Assembly: GCA_012032775.1 (NCBI GenBank)
Contig: JAAUQO010000008.1
Coordinates: 1-59,379 of the forward strand
Length of the DNA stretch: 59,379 nucleotides
DNA from: Oscillochloris sp.
GTDB taxonomy: Bacteria; Chloroflexota; Chloroflexia; Chloroflexales; Chloroflexaceae
Direction: 5' to 3'
Both the position numbers and the translations under genes were made by a program. The notes beneath the pieces are model-generated. The model was given only the letters and a program-made list of their open reading frames with translations, was not told the origin of the DNA and made no database searches. Below, in pieces: positions 1 through 9,664 of this stretch (position 1 is its first letter; every line of letters begins with the position of its first letter).

Positions 1-1524
1 CGCATCCGATGCCGACGCCGAGCAGACGCCGCGCGCGTTCTGCAATGCGCTGCGCAAGCGACTAAGCGCATCGCGGGCGGTGGCCTGTTGGTTGAGCCGT
101 ATCTGCGGCGTCAACGCGGCTTCCTGGCAGATAACTTCAAAATGCAGATCGGCATCGGCGGTGATGGAGCCGCCATAGGTGCTGATGTCGGTAGGGGTTG
201 TGGCGGCCGCCATCTCGCCTGCGGCGCGCGCGAGAATGGGGTGCGCTGGCGGCCCCGATGATCATGGCACCGATCGAGAAACTGCCGGTTGCGGTGCCAT
301 GCAGGCGCACATTATAGTTGCCGGCCGCGGTTGATCGATCACTACAATATTCAGGTGCTTGCCGGCATGACCGTGATCACGGGCGCGTACCCGGCGCGGG
401 CGACGTGGCGGTGCCGAATCGTCAACTGCTGCGCCAAGCACGCCAGGCGGGGTCATCGGTCGCCCGGCAGGCGTCTGTACTTCCATCGTTACCGGCGAGG
501 CGGTCATGATCACCAGCTTGGTGCTTTCGGCGGGCGGTGGTTCGAGAGCCGGGACACCGACCCCGAGTTCGCCGAGCACCTGCGCCAATACCGCCGGATG
601 ATCGGGTAGTGCGGAGTGGCTGACCGCCAGCGCAGCGAGATTGCGTGCCTGAGGATGATCGATCTGGGCATGGTTGATGAGCACAGTGCCGTCGCCATTA
701 CCCTCAACCTGTGTGCTGACCGGCGCACCATCGGGGTAGAGCGGGGGCGCGCCGGGCGGAAGCGGCGGGCCGGCAACCGTGATGGTGCGGATAGTGGTAA
801 AACCGTTACCGGCGAGTGTGGTGACCGGCACGCGCCCGAACAGGGTGGCAAGGGCGGCCGACTGATTGAGCATATCGCCCCAGAGATTGCGCTCGATCAT
901 CTGGTCTTCGTCTTTGGGCAGCGGCGGTCCACCCTGATTGAGCAGATAATTATCGATCGGCAGCAGATCGCGTACACCCGGCAACTGAGTGCGGAAGGTA
1001 CGCACCGGATTCAGTTCGGTCTGGAAGGGATGGGCATGGCGCAGATACCAGAGATAGACGTTGAAGGCCGTTTGCACCACACCGTCGGCGCGGGGTGAGC
1101 CGGCCCCCCAGGCATAGTACGATTCCGCCGAGCCGCGATGGGGCGTGCCGAGGGTGATCAGACGCTCGACATCATTGGCGTAGCCGGGGCTCTGGATGTA
1201 AGTACGGGCAACCAGGCCACCCATACTGTGGCCGATCAAAATCACTTTGGCGCTGCCGCTACGCTGCTTGGCCCGTGCGATCCAGGGTTTGAGATAGTTT
1301 TCGGCACTATCGCGCACGGCTTTGCGCCAATCGTAGAACACCACAAAGAGATCGCGGTTGCGTGTGTAGCCGGCGCGTTCAAAGGCGGTGACGAACTGCT
1401 TGCCGTAATCTACGAAAGGCGGAAAATCCCAACCGCTGAGCGTCGGCCCGCGCCAATCGAGCAGCACGGACAGGTTGAACGAGCCGGTGATACCGGGGAT
1501 GAACAGCACCGGGGTACGCGCCAT
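1..1524 (-). CDS. LCAT/PGAP1-like lipase (alpha/beta hydrolase), frameshifted, 3' end beyond window
   Basis: A predicted acyl hydrolase acting on a lipid or ester substrate. The start at 1524 (ATG, MARTPVLFIPG) is chosen because AAGGAGAG lies just upstream. The nucleophile motif GHSMGG puts Ser at about residue 100; a GDGTV segment and a later SHSALPDH segment supply the likely Asp and His of the triad, as in lecithin:cholesterol acyltransferase-like lipases. Past the catalytic domain the frame breaks twice. Near 325-330 one base seems missing, after which the frame continues with AGNYNVRLHGTATGSFSIG, a jelly-roll-like tail. Near 253-256 a run of four C (+ strand) seems one too long, and the frame continues with AHPILARAAGEMAAATTP to the window edge. 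The lipase assignment is firm; the substrate is unknown. The gene is transcribed away from its neighbour at 1809, and its leader would contain two strong hairpins. Confidence 0.75.
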
Positions 1525-1541
1525 CGGCTCTCTCCTTAGTG

Positions 1542-1581
1542 GTTTTTGTCGCCTACGACAACGTCGCGAGGCGACAAAAAC
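1542..1581. repeat. palindrome, 13-bp perfect stem
   Basis: GTTTTTGTCGCCT at 1542-1554 pairs perfectly with AGGCGACAAAAAC at 1569-1581, leaving a 14-nt loop. It sits between two divergent genes, so it cannot be a terminator for either. It would form in the 5' leader of the lipase mRNA. See also 1644-1686. Confidence 0.8.
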
Positions 1582-1643
1582 GGATGCAAGCAACTTACCC
1601 TGTCGGCGGTTTTTCGCCTGCGGCAGCGCGGCAAAGGGCTATC

Positions 1644-1686
1644 GTTTGTCTGGTGTTGGCAGCGAAACTACCAACACCAGACAAAC
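1644..1686. repeat. palindrome, 16-bp perfect stem
   Basis: GTTTGTCTGGTGTTGG (1644-1659) and CCAACACCAGACAAAC (1671-1686) are exact inverted copies around an 11-nt loop. The left arm and loop resemble the imperfect palindrome at 42064-42108, sharing GTTTG, GTGTTGGC and an AAC-ACCA core. Confidence 0.85.
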
Positions 1687-1793
1687 AACAGGCTCTTCGA
1701 CTTGAACAAGCGACCGCAGAACTCGTGTTTATCATAGACACCGCAATGGCGGGCGTCAAGCAAAGAAAAAGTAAAAGGTATGATGCGGTTCGC

Positions 1794-1802
1794 TGGTATA
1801 AT
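1794..1802 (+). promoter_or_regulatory. extended -10 promoter of the gene at 1809
   Basis: TGGTATAAT is a perfect extended -10 element. The TATAAT hexamer ends at 1802 and the ATG begins at 1809, so transcription would start at or next to the start codon and the mRNA would be leaderless. No Shine-Dalgarno sequence is present. Confidence 0.7.
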
Positions 1803-1808
1803 TTGCCT

Positions 1809-3989
1809 ATGCGACGACGTAACCTTCTTTGGATCGTTCTGACCCTGCTGGTCGGTTGTAGTACTGCGGCGCCAGGCGTGCCGAGCAGGCCGGGTAATGG
1901 GCCGTACGGGTTAACTGAACCGTTTTTGAGTGCCTGGGAGCGCGCCGGTGGCGAGCAGGTAGGTCCGCCGCAGACGGCACCGCTCTGGATCGATGATTAT
2001 CAGGTGCAATTTTTCGAGAGCCTGGCGATCAGCGCGATCGATGGCCGACAGGCGGTGGCCGAGCCGCTGCCCGAGGGCTGGGCGGAACACTATCCGGCGA
2101 CATTGTTCGGAGCAACTGCGGCGGCGCAACGGGCGACGATCGGATTGGCCGACGGCGATGCGGTGATCGCCGCGCCGTTGCAGCCATTGACGCTTTCGGT
2201 ACGGGTGCCCGGCTATAGCGGTTTGGCCGAGATACGGCTCTACGATGCGACATTACAGCCATCGGGGATGATCAGCACGACGGTGAGCGACGGGCGGGCC
2301 GAACCGCTGGTGATGCCGGTCGGTCATCTGGGGCCACAATGGGCGATTGTGCTGATCGACGGCCGGGTGGCCGGAGTACGGAGCGAGTTGTTTTACCTGG
2401 AGGCCGAGACAAGCCTGCGGAGCGGGCAGGCCGATCTGGATGCACTTTACCCGCGCTTGCGCGGTTTTATGAACGATGCTGCGGTGCAATACGCGTTGAA
2501 CGGCGCAACCGTTCGCGGTTATCGCTCGCCCGACAATCCGTTGCTCTGGCTGCGCGATCATGTCTATCAGGGCCGCGGGTTCCGCTACTTCGAGCCTGAT
2601 GTGCGGAGCCTGTTGGATGCATTTCGCGCCGCGCAACTGCCCGACGGCAGTTTCCCCGATGTGATCGATTACCCCGATCGCTTCGTGACGGCGTTCCGCA
2701 AAGAGGTTGAGGCCGACCTGGAATTTTTGTTTATCCAGGGGGTGTACGAGGCCTGGCAGATCAGTGGCGATGATGCCTGGCTGGCCGAGAATCTGCCGGC
2801 AATGCGCCGGGCGGTCGCGTATATCACCACGGATCCACTGCGTTGGGATGCCGAGCGGGGATTGGTACGCCGGCCCTATACGATCGATATGTGGGACTTC
2901 TCATATGGGCCGGCGACGCTCAGCCCCGACGGCAAGCCGGCGCCGCGCCACTGGATCGAGGATGATACGATCTTCGGCACATTCCACGGCGACAACACCG
3001 GTCTGGCGGCAGCGCTGTATTTACTGGCCCGCGCCGAGCGGCGGGTGGGCGATCCGCAACTGGCCGATCAGTGGGACCGCATGGCCGGCGACATTATTGC
3101 GCGGCTAAATGCGTTGAGTTGGAATGGCCGCTTTTACACGCATTTTGTGCCTGAGGATCCGAATTTCGTGCCGCAGGGCGTCGATCCGGCCCGCCAACTC
3201 AGCCTGTCAAACGCCTATGCGCTGAACCGGCGCGGGGTACTCGACGACCGGCAGGCGCGACGGATCATCGAAACCTATTTTAAGCGCCGTGATTTCGAGC
3301 GCGCCTTTGCCGAATGGTACAGTATCGATCCGCCATTCCCGGAAGGTAGTTACGGCATGGCCGGGCGCCCCGGCGACAGTCCCGGCGAGTATGTTAACGG
3401 CGGGATTATGCCGCTGGTAGGCGGCGAATTGGCGCGCGGCGCATTCACCCATGGCTCCGAGCCCTACGGCTTCGATATTCTACGCCGCTACGCCGCACTG
3501 ACTGAGTTGACCGACGCAAGCTATCTGTGGTACTACCCCGACGGACGACCGGGCATCTCGGGGCCGGACACGATCGGCACCGACGGCTGGGGGGCCAGTG
3601 CGATGATCGGAGCGCTGTTTGAGGGCGCAGCGGGGGTGAGCGATCTCGACCGGGCGTATCGCGATGTGCTGCTCAGCCCGCGTTGGAGCGCCGATCCGAG
3701 CTTTCGCAGCGTGGATGTTGTGAGCCGCTACGCCGCATCGGACGGCTATGTGGCCTACAATTGGCAGCGCGAAGCCGGATCGCTGCGGCTCAATTTTACC
3801 GGCAGCGCCACAAGCGCAGCGATCCGACTCTTATTGCCGCCCGACGCGCCAACGAGCGAAGATGCCTTTCAGGTGCGCCTGAACGGCGAACCGGTTGCAT
3901 GGCGGATCGTGCTTTCCGGCGAGAGCCCGTATGTAGGGCTGGAGGTTGCTTCCGGCAGCGGCGTGATCAGCGTCACCTGGGAGGAGTAG
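1809..3989 (+). CDS. lipoprotein with six-hairpin glycosidase-like domain
   Basis: A 726-residue protein. The start at ATG 1809 gives a signal peptide with a lipobox (LLVGCSTAA), so the mature protein should be lipid-anchored outside the cytoplasm. Residues of about 35-75 (LTEPFLSAWERAGGEQVG through VQFFESLAIS) match the short FFE-containing module common at the N-terminus of Chloroflexota surface proteins. From about residue 240 onward (LWLRDHVYQGRGFRYFEPD, then LEFLFIQGVYEAW and DNTGLAAALYLLARAERR) it resembles the (alpha/alpha)6 toroid of glycogen-debranching and family GH15/GH63-like enzymes. A sugar-chain hydrolase is a reasonable inference; the substrate and the exact GH family are not visible. 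It ends 3 nt before the next gene and probably forms an operon with it. Confidence 0.65.
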   Translation: MRRRNLLWIVLTLLVGCSTAAPGVPSRPGNGPYGLTEPFLSAWERAGGEQVGPPQTAPLWIDDYQVQFFESLAISAIDGRQAVAEPLPEGWAEHYPATLFGATAAAQRATIGLADGDAVIAAPLQPLTLSVRVPGYSGLAEIRLYDATLQPSGMISTTVSDGRAEPLVMPVGHLGPQWAIVLIDGRVAGVRSELFYLEAETSLRSGQADLDALYPRLRGFMNDAAVQYALNGATVRGYRSPDNPLLWLRDHVYQGRGFRYFEPDVRSLLDAFRAAQLPDGSFPDVIDYPDRFVTAFRKEVEADLEFLFIQGVYEAWQISGDDAWLAENLPAMRRAVAYITTDPLRWDAERGLVRRPYTIDMWDFSYGPATLSPDGKPAPRHWIEDDTIFGTFHGDNTGLAAALYLLARAERRVGDPQLADQWDRMAGDIIARLNALSWNGRFYTHFVPEDPNFVPQGVDPARQLSLSNAYALNRRGVLDDRQARRIIETYFKRRDFERAFAEWYSIDPPFPEGSYGMAGRPGDSPGEYVNGGIMPLVGGELARGAFTHGSEPYGFDILRRYAALTELTDASYLWYYPDGRPGISGPDTIGTDGWGASAMIGALFEGAAGVSDLDRAYRDVLLSPRWSADPSFRSVDVVSRYAASDGYVAYNWQREAGSLRLNFTGSATSAAIRLLLPPDAPTSEDAFQVRLNGEPVAWRIVLSGESPYVGLEVASGSGVISVTWEE

Positions 3990-3992
3990 GTT

Positions 3993-4787
3993 ATGGCGCG
4001 TACGACATTTCGGCCCGAGGAACATGGTTTCGCCTTTGTAAACTCGTTCGAACTCCAGATCGGCGAACGCGACGAGATCAAGCGTACATTGCACGGCGGG
4101 GTCGGCGGCGCCACCCACAGTGTGAGCAACGATCTGAGCGGCCTGAGCCAGAGTATTGTCGGCATGCTGAGCCGCCAGATCACCACCTGGGTTGATGGAG
4201 CGCTGCCCGACTATTATGGTATGTGCGGCGGCATGGCCTTTGCCGCCGCCGATCACTTCCATGCCCGGCGCAAGTTGCCGCGCGGAAGCGATTATCACGA
4301 CATCCCCAACGACAAGACGCCGGCTGGACGGGCGCTACGGGAGTATTTGTGGCAGCGGCAGATGGAGAGCTTCGGGCCGAATGTGCCGCAACTGCTGACC
4401 TGGATGATGATGTTGCATCTGCCGTTCGGTTTCGCCGGGCCAACCTGGTTGTGCGCCCAGACCCGCCATGAATTCGGCGAACTGAAGCGCCATCTCGATC
4501 ACGATCAGCCCTGGCCGATCTGCCTGGTCGGCAGTTCGCGCTCGCCCTTCGACAACCACCAGGTGCTGGCGATCGGCTACGAGGAATCCGGCGTCGGCAC
4601 GGCGACAATCTATCTGTACGATATGAATTGCCCCGGCCGCGAGCAGACCATCGGCCTCAGTATGGGCGGCCCTGAGTTGATCGCCACGGAGAGCTGTGCA
4701 AGCCCGGCGCGCGGCAGGCTCCGCGGCTTCTTCTGCGAGCACTACGAGCCCAAATCGCCGCCGGATCTGCCGGGGTGGGGAGCATGA
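3993..4787 (+). CDS. papain-like-fold protein (putative cysteine peptidase)
   Basis: A 264-residue protein whose ATG lies 3 nt after the previous stop; GAGGAG at 3981-3986 is its ribosome-binding site, inside the upstream gene. The arrangement suggests a papain-like active site: Cys78 in YYGMCGGMAF, His189 in DNHQVLAIGY, and Asp210/Asn212 in YLYDMNCPG. No signal peptide or membrane segment is visible, so it is predicted to be cytoplasmic. The fold call rests on residue order alone and the substrate is unknown. It could be a non-peptidase transferase of the same fold. Tight coupling to the lipoprotein glycosidase suggests they are made together. Confidence 0.5.
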   Translation: MARTTFRPEEHGFAFVNSFELQIGERDEIKRTLHGGVGGATHSVSNDLSGLSQSIVGMLSRQITTWVDGALPDYYGMCGGMAFAAADHFHARRKLPRGSDYHDIPNDKTPAGRALREYLWQRQMESFGPNVPQLLTWMMMLHLPFGFAGPTWLCAQTRHEFGELKRHLDHDQPWPICLVGSSRSPFDNHQVLAIGYEESGVGTATIYLYDMNCPGREQTIGLSMGGPELIATESCASPARGRLRGFFCEHYEPKSPPDLPGWGA

Positions 4788-4789
4788 AA

Positions 4790-4844
4790 ATTGAGCATTG
4801 AGCATGTTCGCAATGCATCCCTAAATCCCGCATGCTGCATGCTG
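4790..4844. repeat. short tandem heptamers in spacer
   Basis: ATTGAGC occurs twice in tandem at 4790-4803 and CATGCTG twice at 4831-4844. They fill the 78-nt spacer between two co-directional genes and belong to the heptamer pattern seen in many spacers of this window. Confidence 0.6.
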
Positions 4845-4865
4845 CACTGTTCCTGAGGAGCACCT

Positions 4866-5819
4866 GTGAATCATTCCAGCCTATGGCAGCCCGACACAGT
4901 TCTGAGTGGATACGAGACCCGCACACTGATGTTGCCCGACCGATACGAGGGCATGGTGCCGGCGACATTAGTGCGGCGCCGGGCTGAAACCCCGACCCGG
5001 CGGGCGGTGTTGTACGTCCACGGGTTTGCCGATTATTTTTTCCAGTCTCATATGGCCGAGCAGTTCATCGCTGCCGGCTACCATTTTTATGCGCTTGATC
5101 TGCGGCGCTGCGGCCGTTCGTTACGGCCCGGCCAGTTGCCGAACTATATCGATCAACTGCGCGAGTACGACGACGAATTGAATGTGGCGATCGAGGTGTT
5201 GTACGGCGACGAGGGTGTGGACTGGCTGTTGTTGAGCGGGCACTCGACCGGCGGCCTGATCGCGAGTTTGTACGGCCATCACGGGCGCCGGCGCACCTGG
5301 GTCGATGCGTTTTTCCTGAATAGCCCGTTCTTCGCCTTTAATCAAACCGCTCTTTTACGAGCGATCCTGCTGCCGGCCATCGTCGGGGTAAGCCGGGTTG
5401 CGCCGGGACTGGTGGTGAGCGGTCTGGGTGAAAATTACGGGCGCAGTATTCACCGCTCCCATTATGGCGAGTGGGATTTTGATCTGGCCTGGAAACCACT
5501 GGCTGGCGTGCAGGCGCGGGCCGCGTGGGTGCGGGCCGTCCATGAGGGGCAGAGCCAATTGGCCCGCGGATTAAAGATCGCGCAGCCAATCCTGCTGATG
5601 CATTCCGACCGCAGTGTGCGCGGGATGCGCTGGAGCGATGATCTGCGACAGGCCGACGCAGTGCTGAACGTGGCCGATATGCGCCGGTTGGCGAGCAAAC
5701 TCGGCTCGCAGGTTAGCACGATTGAGATTGCGGGCGGGCTACACGATCTGGTTCTTTCGGCAGAACCGGTGCGGAGCCGGGTGTTTGGCGAACTCTTCGC
5801 GTGGCTGCGACAACTATGA
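4866..5819 (+). CDS. alpha/beta hydrolase (serine aminopeptidase / monoacylglycerol-lipase-like)
   Basis: A 317-residue cytoplasmic hydrolase. The GTG start at 4866 is supported by GAGGAG at 4856-4861. Residues VLYVHGFADYF carry the oxyanion HG pair (about 52-53), the nucleophile elbow is SGHSTGG (Ser127), and the other triad members are probably Asp in LLMHSDRSV and His in GGLHDLVLS. This layout matches the S33/Hydrolase_4 group, which includes monoglyceride lipases and lysophospholipases. It follows the glycosidase and papain-like genes on the same strand after a 78-nt spacer, so it may belong to the same transcription unit. The natural ester is unknown. Confidence 0.8.
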   Translation: MNHSSLWQPDTVLSGYETRTLMLPDRYEGMVPATLVRRRAETPTRRAVLYVHGFADYFFQSHMAEQFIAAGYHFYALDLRRCGRSLRPGQLPNYIDQLREYDDELNVAIEVLYGDEGVDWLLLSGHSTGGLIASLYGHHGRRRTWVDAFFLNSPFFAFNQTALLRAILLPAIVGVSRVAPGLVVSGLGENYGRSIHRSHYGEWDFDLAWKPLAGVQARAAWVRAVHEGQSQLARGLKIAQPILLMHSDRSVRGMRWSDDLRQADAVLNVADMRRLASKLGSQVSTIEIAGGLHDLVLSAEPVRSRVFGELFAWLRQL

Positions 5820-5964
5820 GCGGCGCAGAACGTCGGGCACTCGCCGGCAGCAATATCAACTATCTACCCTGATTCAGGTGCGGTTTTGCAAAAGAACCTG
5901 GGTGGCCGCGTGTACCGGTTTCGCCGGCAACACGCCGCCACCCAAAACCATCTGGTGAACCAAC

Positions 5965-7062
5965 TTATGCTTGATTGTCGCCGCGCATTTCAAGTTGGGC
6001 GGCGCGCACCAGTTCGGTACGCACCCGGAAGGCGTCGAGGATGCTGGCAAGGCTCTCGATCTCACGGCGCTCCAACTCGATAATCCGTTGCGAACTTGTC
6101 TGCTGCACCGTCTCCAGGCGCGACGTTGCGCGGCTCACGCGCTGCTCCAACTCACGTAGCCAGCCATCGATCCGTTCCAGCCAGGCCGTCACCTGGCGCA
6201 ACTGCTGCTCGTCGGTCTCGGCGAGTGAACTGAGCCGCTCGTCGGACTGCTGGCGCAACTCTTCCAGCCGCTCCTGGCTCATCAGAAAGCGCTCGGTCGA
6301 GATCCGTTCCACCCGTTTGATATCGGCGATGATGTCGGGCAACTTCTCATTCACCTCGACGATCTGGCCGGGAAGGGTTTCGGCGAACAGATCGATCTGA
6401 TGGCGAATCTCTTCCAAACGGTCGATCCGCGAGGTATGTTGCTCGATCAGGCTGCGCACATCAGCAACAAGTTGCTGGGCCTCGACAGCCTGACGGCGCA
6501 AACTCTGCTTCTCGATCTGCAACTCATCGCCGACGCGCCGAGCCTCCTGCACTGCAACCGAATCGGCCTCACGGAGCCGGTCGAGTTGCAGGGCGTACTG
6601 CCGCTGGCGCTCATCGAGCTCTTTGATCTGCGACTGAAGCCCGGCGATCTGCTGTTCGGTCTGCTCGATCCGCACGAACCACCCCGAGACGAACTCGCGA
6701 TCCTGCTTGCGAGCCTCGGCGACCTGCTGGATCTGCGCCTGCATCTCGCGGATCGGTTTCACGCCCTCTTCGATCTTCACCAGCGCCCCGGCAACTTCGC
6801 GGCGGAGATTCAGCACCTCGCGGCGGATCGTTTCAACCTGCAACGCCACATCTTCGGTATGGCGATCGAACAAGCCCTGGATCTGCGCAACCGTACCTTC
6901 GGTTTTGCGCACCTGCTCCATCGCCCAGTTGTACTTATTGGTCTGATCTTTGAGCAAGCGGCGCAACTCGTCGATCTGGCCTTGCAGATACACAATCTGC
7001 GACTGCTCGTGGGCGCGCAGGCGCTCCTGCTCATATTTTGCGGTCAGATCCGGGTTACTCAT
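5965..7062 (-). CDS. coiled-coil protein, unknown function
   Basis: A 365-residue protein built almost entirely of charged heptads rich in Gln, Glu, Arg and Leu (for example LQGQIDELRRLLKDQTNKY and LDERQRQYALQLDRLREA), so a long coiled coil with breaks is predicted. No signal peptide, membrane segment or enzymatic motif is visible. Its ATG overlaps the hisA stop as ATGA and is preceded by AAAGGAG inside hisA, so it is translationally coupled to a histidine-biosynthesis gene. A link to histidine synthesis is not obvious. A scaffold or cytoskeletal role is possible but would be a guess. Confidence 0.75.
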   Translation of the reverse strand: MSNPDLTAKYEQERLRAHEQSQIVYLQGQIDELRRLLKDQTNKYNWAMEQVRKTEGTVAQIQGLFDRHTEDVALQVETIRREVLNLRREVAGALVKIEEGVKPIREMQAQIQQVAEARKQDREFVSGWFVRIEQTEQQIAGLQSQIKELDERQRQYALQLDRLREADSVAVQEARRVGDELQIEKQSLRRQAVEAQQLVADVRSLIEQHTSRIDRLEEIRHQIDLFAETLPGQIVEVNEKLPDIIADIKRVERISTERFLMSQERLEELRQQSDERLSSLAETDEQQLRQVTAWLERIDGWLRELEQRVSRATSRLETVQQTSSQRIIELERREIESLASILDAFRVRTELVRAAQLEMRGDNQA

Positions 7063-7786
7063 ACTAGCTCCTTTATCGCATCGGCCAGGTTGATCGAGCC
7101 GACATACAATGCTTTGCCGACGATCGCGCCCTCGGCGCCAAGTTCGGCGACCCGCCGCAGTTGATCGAGTTGGGCGATCCCACCGCTGGCGATCACACTG
7201 GGGCCGTTAAGTCGCACCAATTCGCCCAGCGCGGCATAATTCGGCTCCGTGAGCGTTCCGTCACGGGAAATATCGGTGTAGATCACCCGTTGCACGCCGA
7301 GGGCCGCCACCCGTTCGACCAACTCAACCGCACTCAGCGTAGCCGTCTCGGTCCAGCCGGCGGTGGCAACCATACCACGCGGGCATCGACACCGACGATC
7401 AGGCGTTCGCCGATCCGGGCGGCGAGCCGGGACACAAGATCGCTGTCTTCGACGGCAGCCGTACCGAGAATCACCCGATCGACACCAAGCGAGAGCGCGG
7501 CATCGACCGCTTCAAGATGGCGCAGGCCGCCGCCGAGTTGCACCGGAATCGTAACGGCGCGCACAATCGCAAGCACCGCATCGATATTGCTGGGCTTGCC
7601 GAAACGCGCACCATCAAGATCGACCACATGAATGCGCTCGGCGCCCTGTTCGGCCCAACCACAGGCCACCGCCACCGGATCTTCGTTGTACACGGTTGTC
7701 TGGGCAAAATCGCCCTGATACAACCGGACACAGCGGCCGTCTTTAATATCAATCGCCGGAATAATCTGCATGGATCGGTTACTCAT
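7059..7786 (-). CDS. hisA: 1-(5-phosphoribosyl)-5-[(5-phosphoribosylamino)methylideneamino]imidazole-4-carboxamide isomerase, frameshifted
   Basis: HisA carries out the Amadori isomerisation of ProFAR to PRFAR, the fourth step of histidine synthesis. Both halves of the (beta/alpha)8 barrel are clear: [20 protein letters not shown] with the catalytic Asp at the N-terminus, then VQLGGGLRH, and in the second half [14 protein letters not shown] and ASGGIAQ. The frame breaks near 7377: GVDAR should continue as [13 protein letters not shown], and one base (T on the + strand, after 7377) appears to be missing. With it restored the length is 242 residues, normal for HisA. Two starts are possible: ATG 7786 ([10 protein letters not shown]) or the ATG of MQIIP at 7771; neither has a strong ribosome-binding site. 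If the break were real the cell would lack a central histidine enzyme while keeping hisH intact, so sequencing error is favoured. Confidence 0.9.
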
Positions 7787-7840
7787 ACTCAGGTGATATC
7801 CGGCGCGACGAGTGCGTCGCAACGCCGGAAACCAGCGTAT

Positions 7841-8467
7841 TTATTGGTTACGGGCCGCAATTGCGGCAAAATTGCGCAACAACTGAAGGCCGCAGCGACC
7901 GCTTTTTTCGGGGTGGAACTGCACCGCAGCCAGATTGTCGCGCACAATCGCCGCCGGAAAAGCCGGGCCGTACTCGGTTCGCCCGGCCACAATCGCCGGG
8001 TCGGCGACATCGCAATAATAGGAGTGGACAAAGTAGAAATCACTGGCGTCGGGGATAGCGGTAAACAGCGGATGCGCGGCGAAATCCGGAGCGATCCGCA
8101 ACTGATTCCAGCCGATCTGCGGGATCTTCCCGGCGCTTTCGGGCAACAGCCGCACAGTGCCGGGAACGATCCCGAGGCAGGCATGGGCGCCGAATTCCAG
8201 GCTCGTATCGAGCAACACCTGCATCCCGACACAGATCCCCAGGAAGGGCCGGCCTGCGGCAACCACCTCGGGCAACACCTCGGCGATCCCCAACTCGTGC
8301 AGGCTCCGCATCGTATCGGCGGTTGCGCCGACGCCGGGCAACACCACGGCAGGTGCTGAACGCACCACCTGCGGATCATCGGTCACCGTCAGATCGGCGC
8401 CGACATGGCGCAATGCACGCACCACATTCGGCAAATTCCCGGCGCCATAATTAATCACTGCGATCAT
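7841..8467 (-). CDS. hisH: imidazole glycerol phosphate synthase, glutaminase subunit
   Basis: HisH hydrolyses glutamine and channels ammonia to HisF, forming imidazole glycerol phosphate and AICAR. The 208-residue sequence has the class-I amidotransferase triad: Cys in [12 protein letters not shown], and His and Glu in [10 protein letters not shown]. The oxyanion segment NYGAGNL is present at the N-terminus. Length is typical. It is followed 54 nt later by hisA on the same strand. No hisF is in the window, so the histidine genes are probably scattered in this genome, with this pair as one fragment. Confidence 0.95.
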   Translation of the reverse strand: MIAVINYGAGNLPNVVRALRHVGADLTVTDDPQVVRSAPAVVLPGVGATADTMRSLHELGIAEVLPEVVAAGRPFLGICVGMQVLLDTSLEFGAHACLGIVPGTVRLLPESAGKIPQIGWNQLRIAPDFAAHPLFTAIPDASDFYFVHSYYCDVADPAIVAGRTEYGPAFPAAIVRDNLAAVQFHPEKSGRCGLQLLRNFAAIAARNQ

Positions 8468-8495
8468 AGATAGAACACGGGCGAAGCGAAGCGCT

Positions 8496-9539
8496 TCACT
8501 CCGTACGAAGCAGCGGATGCTGTTGTTGAACAGTTCGAATCACATTGCTCAGATCAGGCTCACGCACGGCGACACCGCCAAGTGGATCGGCGCCGGGATC
8601 GCGACCGAGCAACAGCCGCAAGCCGCCGACCACCCCTGCACCCAGAGCCTCCAGATTGTAGCCGCCCTCCAGACAGAAGACAATCCGGCCGTCGCAGAGC
8701 TGATCGGCCAGGTCGATCAGCAAAGCGCTGATCCGGTTAAAGCCATTGATCGAGAGCGCCATCGGGCCGATCGGATCGCTCCAGTGCGAGTCGTAGCCGG
8801 CCGAGACAAGGATCAGTTCGGGTTGGAAGCGCTGCAACGCCGGCGCGACCACCTCGCGGTAGACCCGCTGATAGCCGACATCACCCACGCCGTAGGGCAG
8901 CGGGATATTCAACGTACCGCCGGGCGCTGCGGCATGATCGCCGATCTCATCGAGTGCGCCGGTGCCGGGATACAGCGGCGCGGCGTGGGATGAGATGAAC
9001 AACACATGCGGATCGGCATAAAACACATCCTGGGTGCCGTTCCCGTGGTGAACATCGAAATCGACGATCGCCACCCGCGTAACATCGAGCCGGTCGAGGG
9101 CATAGCGGGCGGCCACGGCAATATTGTTGATCAGGCAAAAACCCATCGAGCGAATCGGCGTGGCATGATGGCCGGGCGGACGCATCAGCGCGAAGGCCCG
9201 TTGCACCGCCGAGCCGGCGATCGCCTCGACGGCATCGATCGCGGCGCCGGCGGCCAGATGCGCCAGATCCCAGGAGTCGGCGGTGACATAGGTATCGGCA
9301 TCGATCTGCCCGCCGCCGTAACTGCTCAACTGCCGTAGCGTCTGCAACAGGCGCGCGGAATGCACCGCTTCAACCGCCGCCTGAGCGGCGCTTTGGGGCC
9401 GGCGTATCTCAAGCGCCGGCACAAGATCGGCCAGATCGATCGCCCGCCGGATCGCCTGCAAACGCTCGGCGCGCTCGACATGACCATGCCAGGTGTGAGC
9501 GTCGCAGGCCGGATCGGTTATAACAACTACTCTACTCAT
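8496..9539 (-). CDS. histone-deacetylase-family amidohydrolase (AcuC/acetylpolyamine-type)
   Basis: A 347-residue zinc-dependent deacetylase. The family hallmarks are intact: the catalytic His pair in RPPGHHATP (124-125), the metal ligands Asp162 and His164 in [11 protein letters not shown], and a downstream Asp in [24 protein letters not shown] matches the active-site loop with its conserved glycines. Bacterial members remove acetyl groups from lysines or from polyamines and related small amines; sequence alone does not decide between them. The stop is 28 nt upstream of the hisH start, so it probably heads the HDAC-hisH-hisA-coiled-coil transcript. It starts 125 nt after the upstream GH13-like gene ends. 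Confidence 0.88.
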   Translation of the reverse strand: MSRVVVITDPACDAHTWHGHVERAERLQAIRRAIDLADLVPALEIRRPQSAAQAAVEAVHSARLLQTLRQLSSYGGGQIDADTYVTADSWDLAHLAAGAAIDAVEAIAGSAVQRAFALMRPPGHHATPIRSMGFCLINNIAVAARYALDRLDVTRVAIVDFDVHHGNGTQDVFYADPHVLFISSHAAPLYPGTGALDEIGDHAAAPGGTLNIPLPYGVGDVGYQRVYREVVAPALQRFQPELILVSAGYDSHWSDPIGPMALSINGFNRISALLIDLADQLCDGRIVFCLEGGYNLEALGAGVVGGLRLLLGRDPGADPLGGVAVREPDLSNVIRTVQQQHPLLRTE

Positions 9540-9664
9540 AGCTATAGGTCAGAAAGAAGATCATGGTCATCGCTGGTAGGCGGATTTGGGCCGCGCGATA
9601 CGCACATCCCTTTCTGCAATGAAAGGCGCTTTTCGTTTCGTCATTGTACCGCAGGATGGCAAAC

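Noticed and set aside
616..1539. Two + strand open frames under the lipase
   Set aside because: They are antisense to the catalytic domain and show no start signals or family traits.
7334..7400. Programmed frameshift in hisA
   Set aside because: There is no slippery sequence or downstream structure, and the same kind of break occurs in seven other genes.
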